Part shown: positions 1-11,105 of the stretch, one piece after another
Layout of the letters: each line of letters begins with the position of its first letter
How positions within the stretch are numbered: the first letter of the stretch is position 1
DNA from: Microbotryomycetes sp. JL201
Taxonomy: Eukaryota > Basidiomycota > Microbotryomycetes
Assembly (NCBI GenBank): GCA_033819885.1
Contig: JAQYUZ010000022.1
Location: 186,001-250,000 of the forward strand
Reading direction: 5' to 3'
DNA length: 64,000 nt
The notes under the pieces: model-generated
Told to the model about the DNA's origin: nothing
What the model saw: only the letters and a program-made list of their open reading frames with translations
Databases searched by the model: none
Translations under genes and position numbers: made by a program

Positions 1-1343
1 CGCCGGCGACGTTGCGATCATCACTGGCGTCCGTATCGCGCTTCCGGCTACCGTGCGCCGATCTGGGACTTAATCTTTCTTTGTCTGTACGCAGGCCGCT
101 CAGGGTATTGGACGCGCGACGGCGATTCTGTTCGCGTCCGAAGGAGCCAAAGTCGTCGTTGCAGACTTGGACGAATGTAAGTCCCTCAAGAGACTGCTTA
201 CTTGTTCACTTTGATCTCTGTGCTTGCCTCGCCAATCGAACATGTTTTTGCTCGGACTGACACTCTGCTCATTGTCGGCCCCACACGGGCTCGGGTTATG
301 ATTCCCCACTTGTCGCTTTCAACTCGCCGTCTGTGATGTAGCCAAGGCTCAGAACACGGTTGACGAGATTAAAAAGAACGGAGGTGAAGCTATCGCCGTC
401 GGTGGAGACGTGACCGCTCAAGAATTCCCGAAAAAGCTGATTGACGCGACTGTCAAGTGAGCCCAGCCCGTCTCTGTCGCCAGCCACTATGGCATGACGG
501 CTGTGAGAAGCCTTTGACTGATTTGTGTCTTTTCTACCTTCGCTCTCTGACAGAGCTTATGGTACAATCTCTCACATTGTGTTGAATGCTGGCTACACGT
601 TTGACAAGGTTTGTTTACCACTCTTGAGTGGGCACAACTTGCAACTAACACGTTCCGGAATCTAAACAAAACAGATGCTCCACACAATGACGGACGAACA
701 CTTTGACTTGATGTACAAAGTTCACAACTTGGCACCTTTCAGGATCGTTCGTGAAGCTGCACCTTATTTGCGTTCAAAAGATCCAAAGGTTATCGCTTCC
801 AACAGGAGCATTGTCACTGTTTCGTCCACTTCGGGATTGCATGGCAACGTTGGTCAAGCCAACTATGCTAATGCCAAAGCTGGCGTTGTCGGTCTCGCAA
901 AGGTCAGTCACGGCTCTAGTCAATTCGTGGCATTGAGCAAACCTGACGCGAGGGTTTCAGACTATCGCGAAAGAGTGGGGCCCGTTCGGCGTCAGGTGCA
1001 ACACTGTCGCGTTTGGTTGGATCACGACTCGTGTGAGTTCCAGTCTACGCTCTGTCGTCCGCTTTGGAAAACACTCCGACTGACAGTACGTGGACTGTGG
1101 CTTCAGCTGACCCAAGACAAAGGACTTGGCGCCCACATGGTTGTCGATGGCAAAAAGATTGCTTTGGGCATTCCAGGTCGTGGAGGTGACAAGGAATCTT
1201 CAGTCAATGCCGCCGCCGATATTCCTTTGGGTCGACCTGGAGCACCTGAAGAAGCTGCAAAGGCAGTCTTGTTTTTGTGCAGTCCTTTGGCTAGCTACAT
1301 TACCGGTGAGACCTTGCGAGTGGCCGGTGGCAGGGGCATTTAA
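1..1343 (+). CDS. SDR-family reductase, FabG-like (5' end outside window)
   Basis: Short-chain dehydrogenase/reductase that would use NAD(P)H to reduce a keto group; the closest familiar type is 3-oxoacyl-ACP/CoA reductase, substrate not deducible. The first visible exon encodes GDVAIITG and splices (intron about 29-94) to [20 protein letters not shown], giving the TGxxxGIG nucleotide-binding motif. Further exons carry the NAG motif ([10 protein letters not shown]), the catalytic Ser in VTVSSTSG, and the YxxxK pair in [16 protein letters not shown]. After two more introns comes the C-terminal [13 protein letters not shown] typical of FabG-like SDRs. At least six introns are visible, all short with GT-AG ends. 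The true start lies left of base 1. Family assignment is firm, substrate is not. Confidence 0.88.
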
Positions 1344-2125
1344 ATGGGTGGAAAGTGAAAAACAACAAAGCTTGTGGGGAATTGCAACAGTGACGAATAC
1401 AAAGTAGCAATGTGACCAACACAAAGTAGCAATGTGAATTGTCGAGTGCAGTCATCCCCTGTGCGGTAAAAAAAAAGGGGGTGGAATGTGGGAGAGACTT
1501 TATCAGCGTGGCTGTGGGCGAATACGACACCAAACTGTCAAACGCAATCCCCAAATCAAGAATGATGCTCTTGCAGCTTGAGCGAGCGAACCCTCCCCAT
1601 CTTGTGAGCGTTCTCAGCGGACGGTGGAAAGGAAAAAAAAAGGCGTCTCGCCAGTGCCAGCCAAGATGGGTGTTTGTGAGGGACGCTCATGATTAAAGGG
1701 CTGCGTGGATTGGGAGAATGCATGTGTGCATGGGAAAGTGAAGATGGGATTGTGCGTGTGACACGTTTGGTGTACAGGGGCAGGGGCATGTGCTGCGGTA
1801 CTCACTTTCGTCGTGGGTGGCAGGAAAGCGTGAATGAAAAAGAGGCGCGCGTGTGTGTGCGCGCGCGTGCGCAATGACTCGCTTCGTTTCATTTCACTCT
1901 AGCCCCTCCCCTTTTCATTCTCTCGCGCGGATCTGCACACAATGTCAGTCCCATTGCATTACGGTCGTCTGCTTGATTGGTACACTGCGTTCCGTTGGAC
2001 CCCCTGTCAATGCTCGGATCGACCGCGTGTTTTGCGACCAAACGATGCCGCATAGAACCACGCAAAGGGCTGACTCTCAAAGTTTTTGTGCACACGTGTG
2101 TACGGACATCAGGGTTCGCAACGCA
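1344..2125. other. Intergenic: SDR 3' flank and PDAP1 promoter/5' UTR
   Basis: No gene is supported here. A 17-bp word (ACAAAGTAGCAATGTGA) is repeated at 1399-1415 and 1421-1437, probably in the SDR 3' UTR. A 29-bp strictly alternating purine-pyrimidine stretch (GC/GT/GC steps) lies at 1844-1872. The first coding exon of the next gene must lie in the right part of this stretch, since a GCTGAC branch-like word near 2069 and an acceptor at about 2125 precede its first recognisable exon. I could not fix its ATG. Confidence 0.5.
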
Positions 2126-3185
2126 GGCAAGTACGGCAAAGTCAAACGAGGAGGCGGTCGACAGTAAGTTTAGCATCGGGGTCGAGTCAATTCAAACGAC
2201 CCGGGAAAGCACGTGACCTCATGCGACGACACGCCGCTCTGTCATCTTCTTTTGCAGCTTTTCAAGAGATTTGAGCAGGTTGGACAAGGAAGGAAACCCG
2301 ATCGGGTCAGCCAGAGGACAAGGTCAACGACAGGGGTCAGACGATGACGAGTCTGGGACAGAGCAAGACGAACAAGAGGATGACGGCACGGGCGAGGACG
2401 AAAGCGGAGACGAGTCTGATGGATTTGGTGGGACGATACAAAGACGAAAGACAGAGACTGTTGTCGAACAAGACAATGACGACGATGACGACAGCGACAA
2501 AGTTCAAGTGGGCGCTCAAAATGGTGGCGACGTTGACCAAATCACGGACAAGTTGGGCAACAGGTTGAACGTTCGAGACAAACCTGGAGACGTCGCACAA
2601 GCGAGGAGAGACAGAAAGACGGCAACAAAGCAACACCAACAAGGAGGTGATGGTCAGGAATCCTTGGCCGGAGGCGAATCGGGCAACGTCAACAGGCAAC
2701 CTAAGACGATGAAGATTGGAGACGTCGGCGCGCCCAGGGAAATGAGCAGGAGAGAGAGGCAAGCTTGATTCCTTTGGTTTCACAGTCTGTTTGCACTAAC
2801 GAACGGAGAACCTCTTCGTTTCGCGTCAACAGAGAAGAAGCGGAAAAGAAAGCTGCTCGCGAACGATACTTGAAACTGCACGCAGCCGGCAAGGCATGTC
2901 ACAATGGTTTTTTCCTCTCTTACTCGCCTGGTGACTCTGACTAGTCTCCGTTTCTTAGACCGACGAAGCCAAGCGCGACTTGGCCCGGTTGAAAGAGATT
3001 CGCAAGCAACGCGAAGAAGCCGCTGCTCGCAAAAAGGAAGAGGAAGATGGTCAGTCACTGTGCTCTCTTTGCTCGTTGAGCGCTACTGCCGCCTTGCGAA
3101 ACCTGACATGCTTGAACGTGCAGCCAAAGCAGCAGCTCAAAAGGCTGCGCTTGAAAAGAGTGGCAAAAAGGTTCTCAAGCGATGA
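2126..3185 (+). CDS. PDAP1/PP28-type casein-kinase-substrate phosphoprotein (start exon not resolved)
   Basis: Homologue of the 28-kDa heat- and acid-stable phosphoprotein (PDAP1, PP28 domain), a small charged protein of uncertain role. The visible exons read GKYGKVKRGGGRHFSR, then a long acidic Asp/Glu/Gln-rich stretch, then the diagnostic C-terminus MSRREREEAEKKAARERY, LHAAGKTDEAKRDLARLKE and IRKQREEAAARKKEEED. The first visible intron (2164-2257) is GT-AG and restores HFSRDLSRLD. The next two introns (2759-2832 and 2894-2958) are best explained as GC-AG introns, because only these junctions keep the conserved domain in frame. The last intron (about 3049-3121) is GT-AG, and the protein ends SGKKVLKR. 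The start codon is in an upstream exon I could not identify. Confidence 0.8.
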
Positions 3186-3384
3186 CAGTTTCCATGCTAG
3201 GCTCCGACGATCTCTAGTGAATGTGAAGAGGCTTTGTTGTACTACTTGTGGGAACATGTGAAAACGACTGAATGTGTACGATTGCAAATTGCACGAAAAT
3301 TGAAAATGAGACGACGAATTAAAGGAGGATTGACTAATATTTGCTCGATTATGCACAATGAGAGGGCTGTCCCTTTGTAGGGCT

Positions 3385-4818
3385 TCAAACATCTGTTCTC
3401 GTTGTCGATATGCTGTCGGGCAACTTGTGTCCGACCATGTGTGGTTCAACCGAGCTTGACGAGGACGATGACGCAAAGTCTAAGAAGACAGTCTTTTGTA
3501 TGACTGCAGGTACACGACGGTACAAGAATGACGGAAACGGAATGAGAGGTGAGGTACGCTCGACGTAACGCTGATACGTTTGATAGTTTGCCGAGTCGAC
3601 GCCTTGACTGACTGCCATGTGTTGACGAGCTGCTGCCCGCTCAGCAGTTGGCACGAGAACAAAGATTGTGAACACTAGAGTTGGAGACGGAGTTGAACAG
3701 ACTGTGTTAGCGCGGTTGAGCCAACGATTCCCTTGAGCGAAAACGCTCACATGTAAAAAAGATGGGACCGACGACAGATGCCCACAAGGCAGCTCGAGCG
3801 CGACCATCGAAAAAGTCGTCATCTGTGCCTGCAATGGTCGTCACCATGATCCACACGCCCCAAAGCATGAGGACGTGACCAAAGTAAGAAGGGTGGCGAC
3901 ACGTGGCCTATCACCGCATCGTCAATTTCAATGCGCTCAGCCTAGGTTGGGTTATCGACGAAACTCACCCAAGCTCCTTGCCTCATGACGCCGTTCCTGT
4001 TGCGCGAGAGCCAGATATACTTGTGCAAGTCTGAAGAAACGTTCAAGACGGTGCCAATGGCGAGGATCACGACGCCTGCATAGTCTGTCGCAAATTCGAA
4101 TTCCTCAAACGCGCCGTTGCCACCTTCGCTGCCTACGATCGGCGAGTGCAGCAATGTGAAGGGAAGCTGATCAACGATAGGTGAGTTTGTGAACGCTAGA
4201 GTGCGATGTTGTCAGACGGGTTCTCACCAGCTGAGTCCACGTCGATACTGCAATCACGATCCACATGACTGCGAATTGCGGGCCGCTTTGCTAGATCGAA
4301 CGGGCGCGAAGCTATGGCGTTAGCGAAACAACACAAGATTGAATCGACCGGCAGGACGCACTTTGACACTGTCGGATCGCGTGTCTGAACCTGATCGTTT
4401 GAGGGCCCTGGCGAGCAAAAATCCGGCCTGCCACGCTGACCAGGCGAGCAAAAACACGCTGCGTCGATAAAGTTGTATGAGTGTGGATGCTCCAAGCCGA
4501 ACGCGTTTCTTGCCTCACAAGATGACAAGATCGCGGTCGTACATTGCGCCTTGGACAAACAATGCTGCGAGAGCGCCGATCCAAGTCATGGGAACGGCGA
4601 AAGGAACGCTGTGCAGACGTACGTGTGTCGTCAGAAAGCTGTATTTGATTGCTAGGCACTGCTCCGCGCCCAAAGTGGGCAATCCAGAAACAGGCTCACA
4701 TCTTGTCGACTTGTCTGCGCCAAACGAGGCCGCAGACGGCAAAGATGCAGACGAGGCCGACATCAACGACAAGAGGCAGGACGAGACCAAACTCATCAAT
4801 GACAGTGAGGTAAGACAT
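3385..4818 (-). CDS. DUF1295 membrane protein, steroid 5-alpha-reductase-like (paralogue A)
   Basis: Multi-pass membrane protein of the DUF1295 family, related to the C-terminal part of steroid 5-alpha reductases; its substrate is unknown. The start chosen is the ATG at 4818 (MSYLTVIDEFGLVLPLVV), followed by exons with hydrophobic segments (VPMTWIGALAALFVQGAMYD; VFLLAWSAWQAGFLLARALK; VMWIVIAVSTWTQLV). Then come ATDYAGVVILAIGTVLNVSSDLHKY, CRHPSYFGHVLMLWGVWIM (the family's R-H-P-x-Y-F-G signature) and the C-terminal PTAERAAARQHM region with YQTYQRYVERTSPLIPFPS. At least five introns. It is clearly paralogous, exon by exon, to the gene at 15142-16615. It converges with PDAP1 (199 bp between stops). 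Confidence 0.82.
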
Positions 4819-5140
4819 GTAGTATGAGGGACACGCTTTTTGAGGAATGGGTTGTTCGGACAATGGGTGGAGAGATCAAGGAATTGTTACAACATTCAAG
4901 AAAGACGAAGTAGAATGAAACTCCTCCGTCAAACATGCGGTTGCCCGTGTGGGGTTCTGTCGCAGCGCCTCCTTCTGTGTGCTTGGGAGCAGCGCCTTCG
5001 CGGCGCCGGTCCGGTCTCGGATCCGACGCTAAAACGGCTGGGGCCTTGGCGCTTTATGCCGTCATCATCGCACGCAGTCGCCGACAGGGGTGGCGAGAGT
5101 CCGGACACGTTGGCGATGAGCAGTTGACCGGTACATGTAA

Positions 5141-5562
5141 TCAGGACGATGATGACGATGATGATGACGGCGGTGATGTTCGCGCGCGTGCCAGCTTTGC
5201 CTGGATTTCTGCAGCTTGCGCATCGAGCTGGGCGTGCTGGCGCCTGAGCGCGCGGATGCGGTCCTGGACGTCTCTGGCGTTGGCGGCGCCGTGTGTGCTC
5301 TCGAGCGACGAGTCTATTTCCGATGACGACAGACCGTGGCGACCAGAGTCGGCAGTGAGGCTCGTGTGCTTGACGCGCTCTTCCTCGCGCTCGCGCAAAT
5401 AATATCCAAACGCGGCGCACGCTGCAGGAGCGAATGTGTGTCATTGAATATAAGACGGCTGTGCGCATGTACTGGCTCAGTGCGTGGTGCGCGGTGCGTA
5501 CCTGGCAGCAACACGACGACGATCGCCCCAAACCGCTGACGCGAGCGCACAGTCTCGAGCAT
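5141..5562 (-). CDS. Small single-pass membrane protein, unrecognised
   Basis: Two exons, 5502-5562 and 5141-5421, joined across a GT-AG intron of 80 nt, give a protein of about 113 residues. It starts MLETVRSRQRFGAIVVVLL, so one membrane segment (about residues 11-28, FGAIVVVLLPACAAFGYY) lies right after a basic N-terminus. A charged region (LREREEERVK), a predicted coiled coil (DVQDRIRALRRQHAQLDAQA) and a Ser-rich tail encoded by a trinucleotide run follow. The basic N-terminus plus one TM fits a mitochondrial inner-membrane or ER protein, but this is inference. The reading frame is conserved across the intron, which argues it is a real gene. It shares a 136-bp divergent promoter with MCM10. 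Confidence 0.6.
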
Positions 5563-5698
5563 GTGACTCTGTGTGCCTCTGTGCCGTCGACAGAAATGCC
5601 CGACCTTGACCGGCAGCGCGCTTGCGAGACAACACACTGGCAAGAAAAAGACATTCAACGCGTCGACGCGCGTCGCTCTGTCTGTTCGTCTCTGCACG

Positions 5699-8600
5699 AT
5701 GGAGCGCAACACCCGGTCGCGCACGCCGCCGTCTCCGGGCACAGACTCGCTCGAGCAGCTCAAGCAGCAGCAGCGCGTGCTCGCGGCTCAGCAGCGCGAC
5801 TTGTCAGAGCGCATCAAACGACGCGAGCAAGCCATTCTCGAGCAGCAGCAGACCACAAACGTCATCGTAGCCGCAAGCCCATCACCACGTAAAGCTACAG
5901 CTACAATCATTGCATCCCTCGCTGACATTCGTTTGCTCGGCTCAGGCAAGCGCGCTCGAGCCTCTCTCGCCAACCAACCGCCACCGCCACTACCGCCAGC
6001 GTTCTACGACTCGACACTGGCAGGGCCGCCCGTATCCGACGCTTACGGTAAAACCTCAACGCTCAAGCTGTCCAGCCGACGCGAATCGGACACGCTCGGC
6101 AGACCAGGAGACAATGACGCCACTGACGGCGGGTTGCAAGACTTGCTTCAAAAAGAGACAAAGCGCAAGTCTTTGCCTTTGTACTGCAAACGTAAACAAA
6201 ATCCAAGACATCTAACCGCTTGCTTTGCAGCTGCCAAATCGAAATTCGTTACAGGGCTAGTCGGGATCAGCTCTGCGCGGTCAGATTCGCAAAAGAAGAA
6301 GCAACAGCGCGAACGGCGATCGACAGAATTTGCAACACCATGTACGACGACAACGGCCAAGCTGGTAGAGGCGCCGGCTGAACCCACCACAGTTGCAATC
6401 AGGAAAGAAAACGAAAAGACCGGAATGATGAGGCAACAGCAAGTCCGACCGAGCTCAAAGTCGGAGGCTCGAACGGGACAAGGTCATGAGCAGGCAGCCG
6501 GCGACGCAAGTGACGCTGATGATGATCTCGACGTCGTCGGCGCGCCCGTTGGCGGACAAAAGAGACGAAAAGACGGCACCGTCGTCGAATCTCTCCAAGT
6601 CGGACCCTTTGATCACGTTCCACCCAAGAATGATCCAGATTTTGAGACAATAGAGCCAAACAGTGGTATCCGACTCATGTAAGCCTGAATCGTCTGCACA
6701 CGAGCGAAACATTACCTGCAAACAGCTAATTGTCGTGCCAAACAGTCCTGGTTCGCGAGTCATGCCTCACGATCAAGTCCAAGCTCACCTTGACGGCAGG
6801 TATCATCTCACACCCTCACTCGTCAACTCTCTTGCTCGCAAAGAGCTAGGAACAGACGTCATCGACATTGACGTCGACGGCGACTTTGTGTTGATTGGCG
6901 TGCTCGCTTGGAAAGGACCGATCAAAGTCATGAACCCTTCCGCGAAGCAGGAATCAAAGCATCGTAAATGTCTCAGATTCACTTTGGTCGATTTGAGGTC
7001 TATCGAAACGAGCAGGAACGGTTCGAGCGTCTTGAGCGTTTTGCTATTCGAAGCAGAGAGCGTTGACGAAGCGATCGAACAAGATGGTTGGAGGGCACCT
7101 CAATATAGGGGCGGTAGCGGAGGAGCATATGAAAAGTTTTGGAAAGAGTCGCCAGGTGCCGTCGTCGCCATCTTGAATCCAAAGATGCTTCGAGCTAGGC
7201 AGGTGCGCGTCAGCATCGGGTTCATTTCTGCTCGTAAGAGATCCGTAGTTGACGTGGCTTTTCTTGCAGGAACCTGGCCAGCCGTTCAGCCCTTACACGT
7301 TGACGTTGTCATCTGCAAACTCTATGATGGTCATCGGTCGAGCGCGAGACTTGGGTTCATGCTCAGCTATCAAGGCAAACGGCAACAAGTGTGATGAATG
7401 GTGTGACGTGTGAGTCATTCCCGTGCTTCTCAAGCAGCTCTGTAATGACTCGCGATGACAATTCTGGCCTCCCCTCATCAAAATCCTGCAGTCGTGACCG
7501 CAAAGTGTGCGAGTTTCATTTGCACAGGTCCGTCAAGAGCGGTGCCGCGCGAAGACCAGAAATGAATGCCAGGTAAGCTTGGGCTGGTGTCTCGACCGTT
7601 GATGAGCTCGTCTACGACCATGAATGACGAGTCGTCCGCTGCAGTACGAATAGCCTGTCGGCGAGCGCGTCCATGAATGCTGGCAAGTTCGCAAAGTCGT
7701 TACAGAAGAAACCTGCCGCCTTTGGCAATGGTACGGTCCAACCTGCGCCCCGAAAGACTACGTGTGATCCGGTACGAAAGACAGGTTTATTACCAGACAA
7801 GAGAAAACCTAGAGTCGTCGATGGTGCAGAGACGTATATGACGACTTCGAATGGCGCTCTCGCATCGTCTTCCAAAATGAACATACACGACCAATCACGA
7901 GGCAACACGAGACATGTTTTGGCCAGTGACCGTGGATTTGTCAGAGGCGTGTCGGACGGTGTACCTCAAAGCGAACTTTTGAGACAAAATAAATTGGCCG
8001 AGCGCAAGAAGAAGGAGGACGACCTCCAGTTGAGACAAATCTTGTCGAAAGACATGGGCGAATCTGCAGGCGCGCAGTATTTGAAGAAACTCAAAGCTAG
8101 CAAGGACGCGACAGAAACTTTCGAAGCGAGCGAATCTGATGGTCAACAAGAAGAGTTTAAGGGGAGCAGAAAGAGAGGCGGCACCCTTAAAGACGACATA
8201 GACAGTGACGCCTCAGGTTCTGGAACGGACACGAAGAAGCAAGACCGGAAACGACCGTTTGGATCGACCGCGGTCAGATTGATTGGGTTTGATCCTACGA
8301 ATCAAAGAATGGACGAGGACGAAGTTGCAAAGCGACAAAGGGTCAGTCCGCATCCCCTTTTGTTTTGGCTCTCTGAACGAAGGGTGTCGCTGACGAGAAC
8401 GGTTTCTTTGTGGATGTCGAGCAGCTCGACATTGTTTCGTCCTTGTTGGCACAGAGACCGCCGCCGAGCTTGTCTGCTCCTCCAGGTCCAAAGGTCAGGT
8501 CTGGCGTCGTTGCACCAGTGGACGAAGCGGACGAGAGACGAAGAAAGCAGGAGAGAGAGCGAGAGATGCAGGCGCGTGAGCAGTGGTTTTCGCAAGACGA

Positions 8601-8752
8601 GGACGATGATTTGGTCGTAGAAGGAGGTCCAGCGGTAGACAAAGTCAGTCAGAAAGCCTCTCGGCACGAGCGGGATCCGAAGCTGACGAAGAACCCATCC
8701 CTTCCTTGCTCAGCCTGTCATGGTCAAACGCAAAGCCATCTCTGTAGTGTAG
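5699..8752 (+). CDS. MCM10: DNA replication initiation factor Mcm10
   Basis: Mcm10 binds DNA and helps activate the CMG helicase and recruit polymerase alpha at origins, in the nucleus. The start MERNTRSRTPPSPG is followed by a coiled-coil segment (LEQLKQQQRVLAAQQRDLSE) and a long disordered region. The OB fold then runs from about 6650 (GIRLM, PGSRVMPHDQVQAHL, DGDFVLIGVLAWKGPIKVMN). The zinc finger is exactly C-x9-C-x11-C-x2-H once the intron near 7415 is removed (CSAIKANGNKC ... VCEFH). Downstream RRPEMNASTNSL, YLKKLKASKD and VRLIGFDPTNQ match the conserved central/C-terminal Mcm10 block. An acidic tail ends PVMVKRKAISVV at 8752. Roughly eight introns are inferred; the one near 5891-5947 is 57 nt, in frame and stop-free, so it could also be retained. 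Confidence 0.9.
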
Positions 8753-8851
8753 TCTGGACAATGATGACCTCAGCGCGATGCCGTACAAGCATCCGATCTG
8801 TGTGCGATCAAAGTTTGCATTGATACGATGCATTGCACCATATTTCGCAAT

Positions 8852-10874
8852 CTACTTTCGACTTTTGGACAAGTCAACGTCAATGTACTTGGTCGGTACA
8901 CCCCGTTCTTTTAGCAAGGTCGAGACGAGAGCGTTGTGGGTTCCTTGGCACATTATTTCTACCTTTGGTTGCTGGTTCTTCTTTGCCGAGCCTGCAAGAG
9001 GTTGAACTGCACGCGCAATGGCAAACTCGATCAGTATTGGAACAAGTTTGCAACCGGGTCGAAAAGCCTTACTCGAAGTCGACGAAGCAGAACGCTTTTT
9101 CAACTCTTCTGACAACTCTTCAGAAGTAAACAAGCCGACGTCTGCCCAGGCTTCGTGATTTGAAACCAACGTGACTTGACGTTTGCCGACGTTCTTGATG
9201 ACGACTTTGACGATGGGCGGAGACCCTTTCTTGACAATGTTGTCTTGACCTGGCCGTTGGACAACCCAATACGACTGGCAAGCATTCAAAAACCGTTTGT
9301 GAGCGTCATCCTTGCTCAAAACATCGACCGCCTCGTCCCTTTTGAGTAACGCAGCGGACAGAGCGTCGTCCGGCGTAATGTATTTCTGGTCCCGGGGGTG
9401 AACTAGGTTTCCCTTTCCGTAGTAAGTGGACAAAATCTTTTTGATCTCGTGAGCAGTGTAAAGATCGAGCTCTGGTCGATCATGGTCGACAGCTTGAAAA
9501 ACGGGCAAAGTTGTTGATGTAGCTTTGTACAGCTCTTTGACTGTGACATCCGACGCGGCGGTGTCTTTGCCCGATGGACCAGTTTGTGATGCATGACCGT
9601 CACCGTTCAGTCCATCGTTGCCGCCGCCCGAGGCCAATGTCTTGTACGGTCTCAAGGTCGAGACGTCCAAATGCTCGCCATTGACGCTCATGACCATCAA
9701 TTCATTCCTGACTTCCTTGGACGTGATCAAACCTTCCTTGGTCATGGCTTTGATGAATTGAGCGAGCTTTTTATACTTTGAGCTTTTTTTGATGTCTGCA
9801 GATGACGGTGTTCCGGCAGGTCTGTATGGCAGCACGTACGTAGAGTACAAGGCTGACGCCGTCATGGGCAGCAGAGACGAGTCTTTGGACAAGGTCTGCG
9901 CAATAGCCAACAACAACGCGTTGCGCAATATCCGATCCACCTCGGCGCCATCAAGTTCTTGTGATCCAGCTGTCGAGCTGTCTTGCAACGAGGCCGAGGC
10001 GAGTTTGTCCGCCACGTCATTGTCGTCGTCGTCGTCGTCGTCGTCTCGTATTGAATGCCTGTGCTTGCTAGACTTTTTGGACGGGTTTGCTGCGTCCAAA
10101 TGGTCTCTTTGCTTTTGCTTGCCAGCTTTCTTTGATGTGGTCGAAGTCTCATCGTCGTCTGGCGCGGCGCTCGAAGGCTGTTCGCCACTGCCGCTCGCCC
10201 AAAGAAAGTCGCCTCGTGCATGAAGCTGTTAGCGTACGAACCAAACTCATCAGCGGGAGTGGCACTCGATGGCGTGTGAGAAGCGATCAGCTGACAGTCA
10301 TGACTGCTTTTCCCTTTCTGTCTTGCATGAGGGCTTGTTTCGAGTCTGCGAGAGTGCCGACGGCGACGATCGTGTTTGACGGTCCTGCCGCAATGGCGAC
10401 GAGTTGACCTTGTCGCATGTCGTCTGGCAAGTCTTGCAATGACTTGTCCGACACGCCCTGCGAGAAGAGTGCTGCAGCAGGAGCTCAAGTTAGCTGGCCA
10501 GCAAAGAGACTTGGAATCGGGCCGATTGCAAGCTCGCCTGCTCCTTGAATGAGCGGTGTGACTACTGCTTGCGCGGTAACGAGCGTTGGCAGCAAGTTTG
10601 GAACGACGTCAAACGTGTAGCAGGTTGGAACGAGTGTGTCTGTGGTGGCCTTGCCGAGCCTGAACCACCGCGGATCGCCGTTCTGTGCCTCGTACAAGAC
10701 GACGGGCTCGCCGAGGTGCGTCTCTGCCTTGCATGTCAAGATGTGGTCGGGCACGGCTTGCTTTGCGATGTCTGGCTCGAGCTGAAACGCCGCTTGAACT
10801 TCTTCACGCAGCCGACGCAGGTCGCTCGAGCGTACAGGTGCCTTGTTCTTGTGCTCGAACGGTCTTTTGAACAT
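8852..10874 (-). CDS. Translation initiation factor eIF2D (ligatin/Tma64)
   Basis: eIF2D delivers tRNA to the ribosomal P site independently of GTP and recycles 40S subunits. Domains in order: N-terminal DUF1947-like fold beginning MFKRPFEHKNKAPVRSSDLR (canonical eIF2D start); PUA domain (LFSQGVSDKSLQDLP, GQLVAIAAGPSNTIVAVGTL, LHARGDFLWASGSG); an acidic linker with an Asp run encoded by a GAC/GAT trinucleotide tract near 10020; a winged-helix/SWIB-MDM2 region (VKELYKATSTTLPVFQAV, YTAHEIKKILSTYYGK); and a C-terminal SUI1 domain (PKVEIMCQGTHNALVSTLLK) ending VPTKYIDVDLSKSRK. Two introns interrupt the N-terminal half, near 10460-10505 and 10215-10295. It converges with MCM10 with 99 bp between stop codons. 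Confidence 0.93.
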
Positions 10875-11105
10875 GATGATGAGCTCGAGTAAGGGTGCTG
10901 CGAGGCAAGACGTGCCTGAAAAGCGCGCGAGGCGTTGCTTTCCCCCCACATCACCACAAACAGCACCCGACCGCAGTGCCGGTTCCATTCTAGGCCTTGC
11001 ACCGCACCAGGGCGACATCCTGAGAGCTTGTGTGACTATTCTGGACTGACGCGCATCGCAGTTGAGCACGACAGCAACGCCCTGGCAGCGCAATCCGCGA
11101 GCGCC

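Noticed and set aside
2337-2783. Hydrophobic minus-strand ORF
   Set aside because: Antisense of the acidic Asp/Glu stretch of PDAP1, which produces Val/Leu codons on the other strand.
4929-5654. 241-residue minus-strand ORF
   Set aside because: Overlaps the better-supported two-exon TM gene in another frame; Arg/Ser-rich without motif.
9862-10488. 208-residue minus-strand ORF
   Set aside because: Alternative frame of eIF2D; includes intron sequence and a Thr run from the GAC tract.
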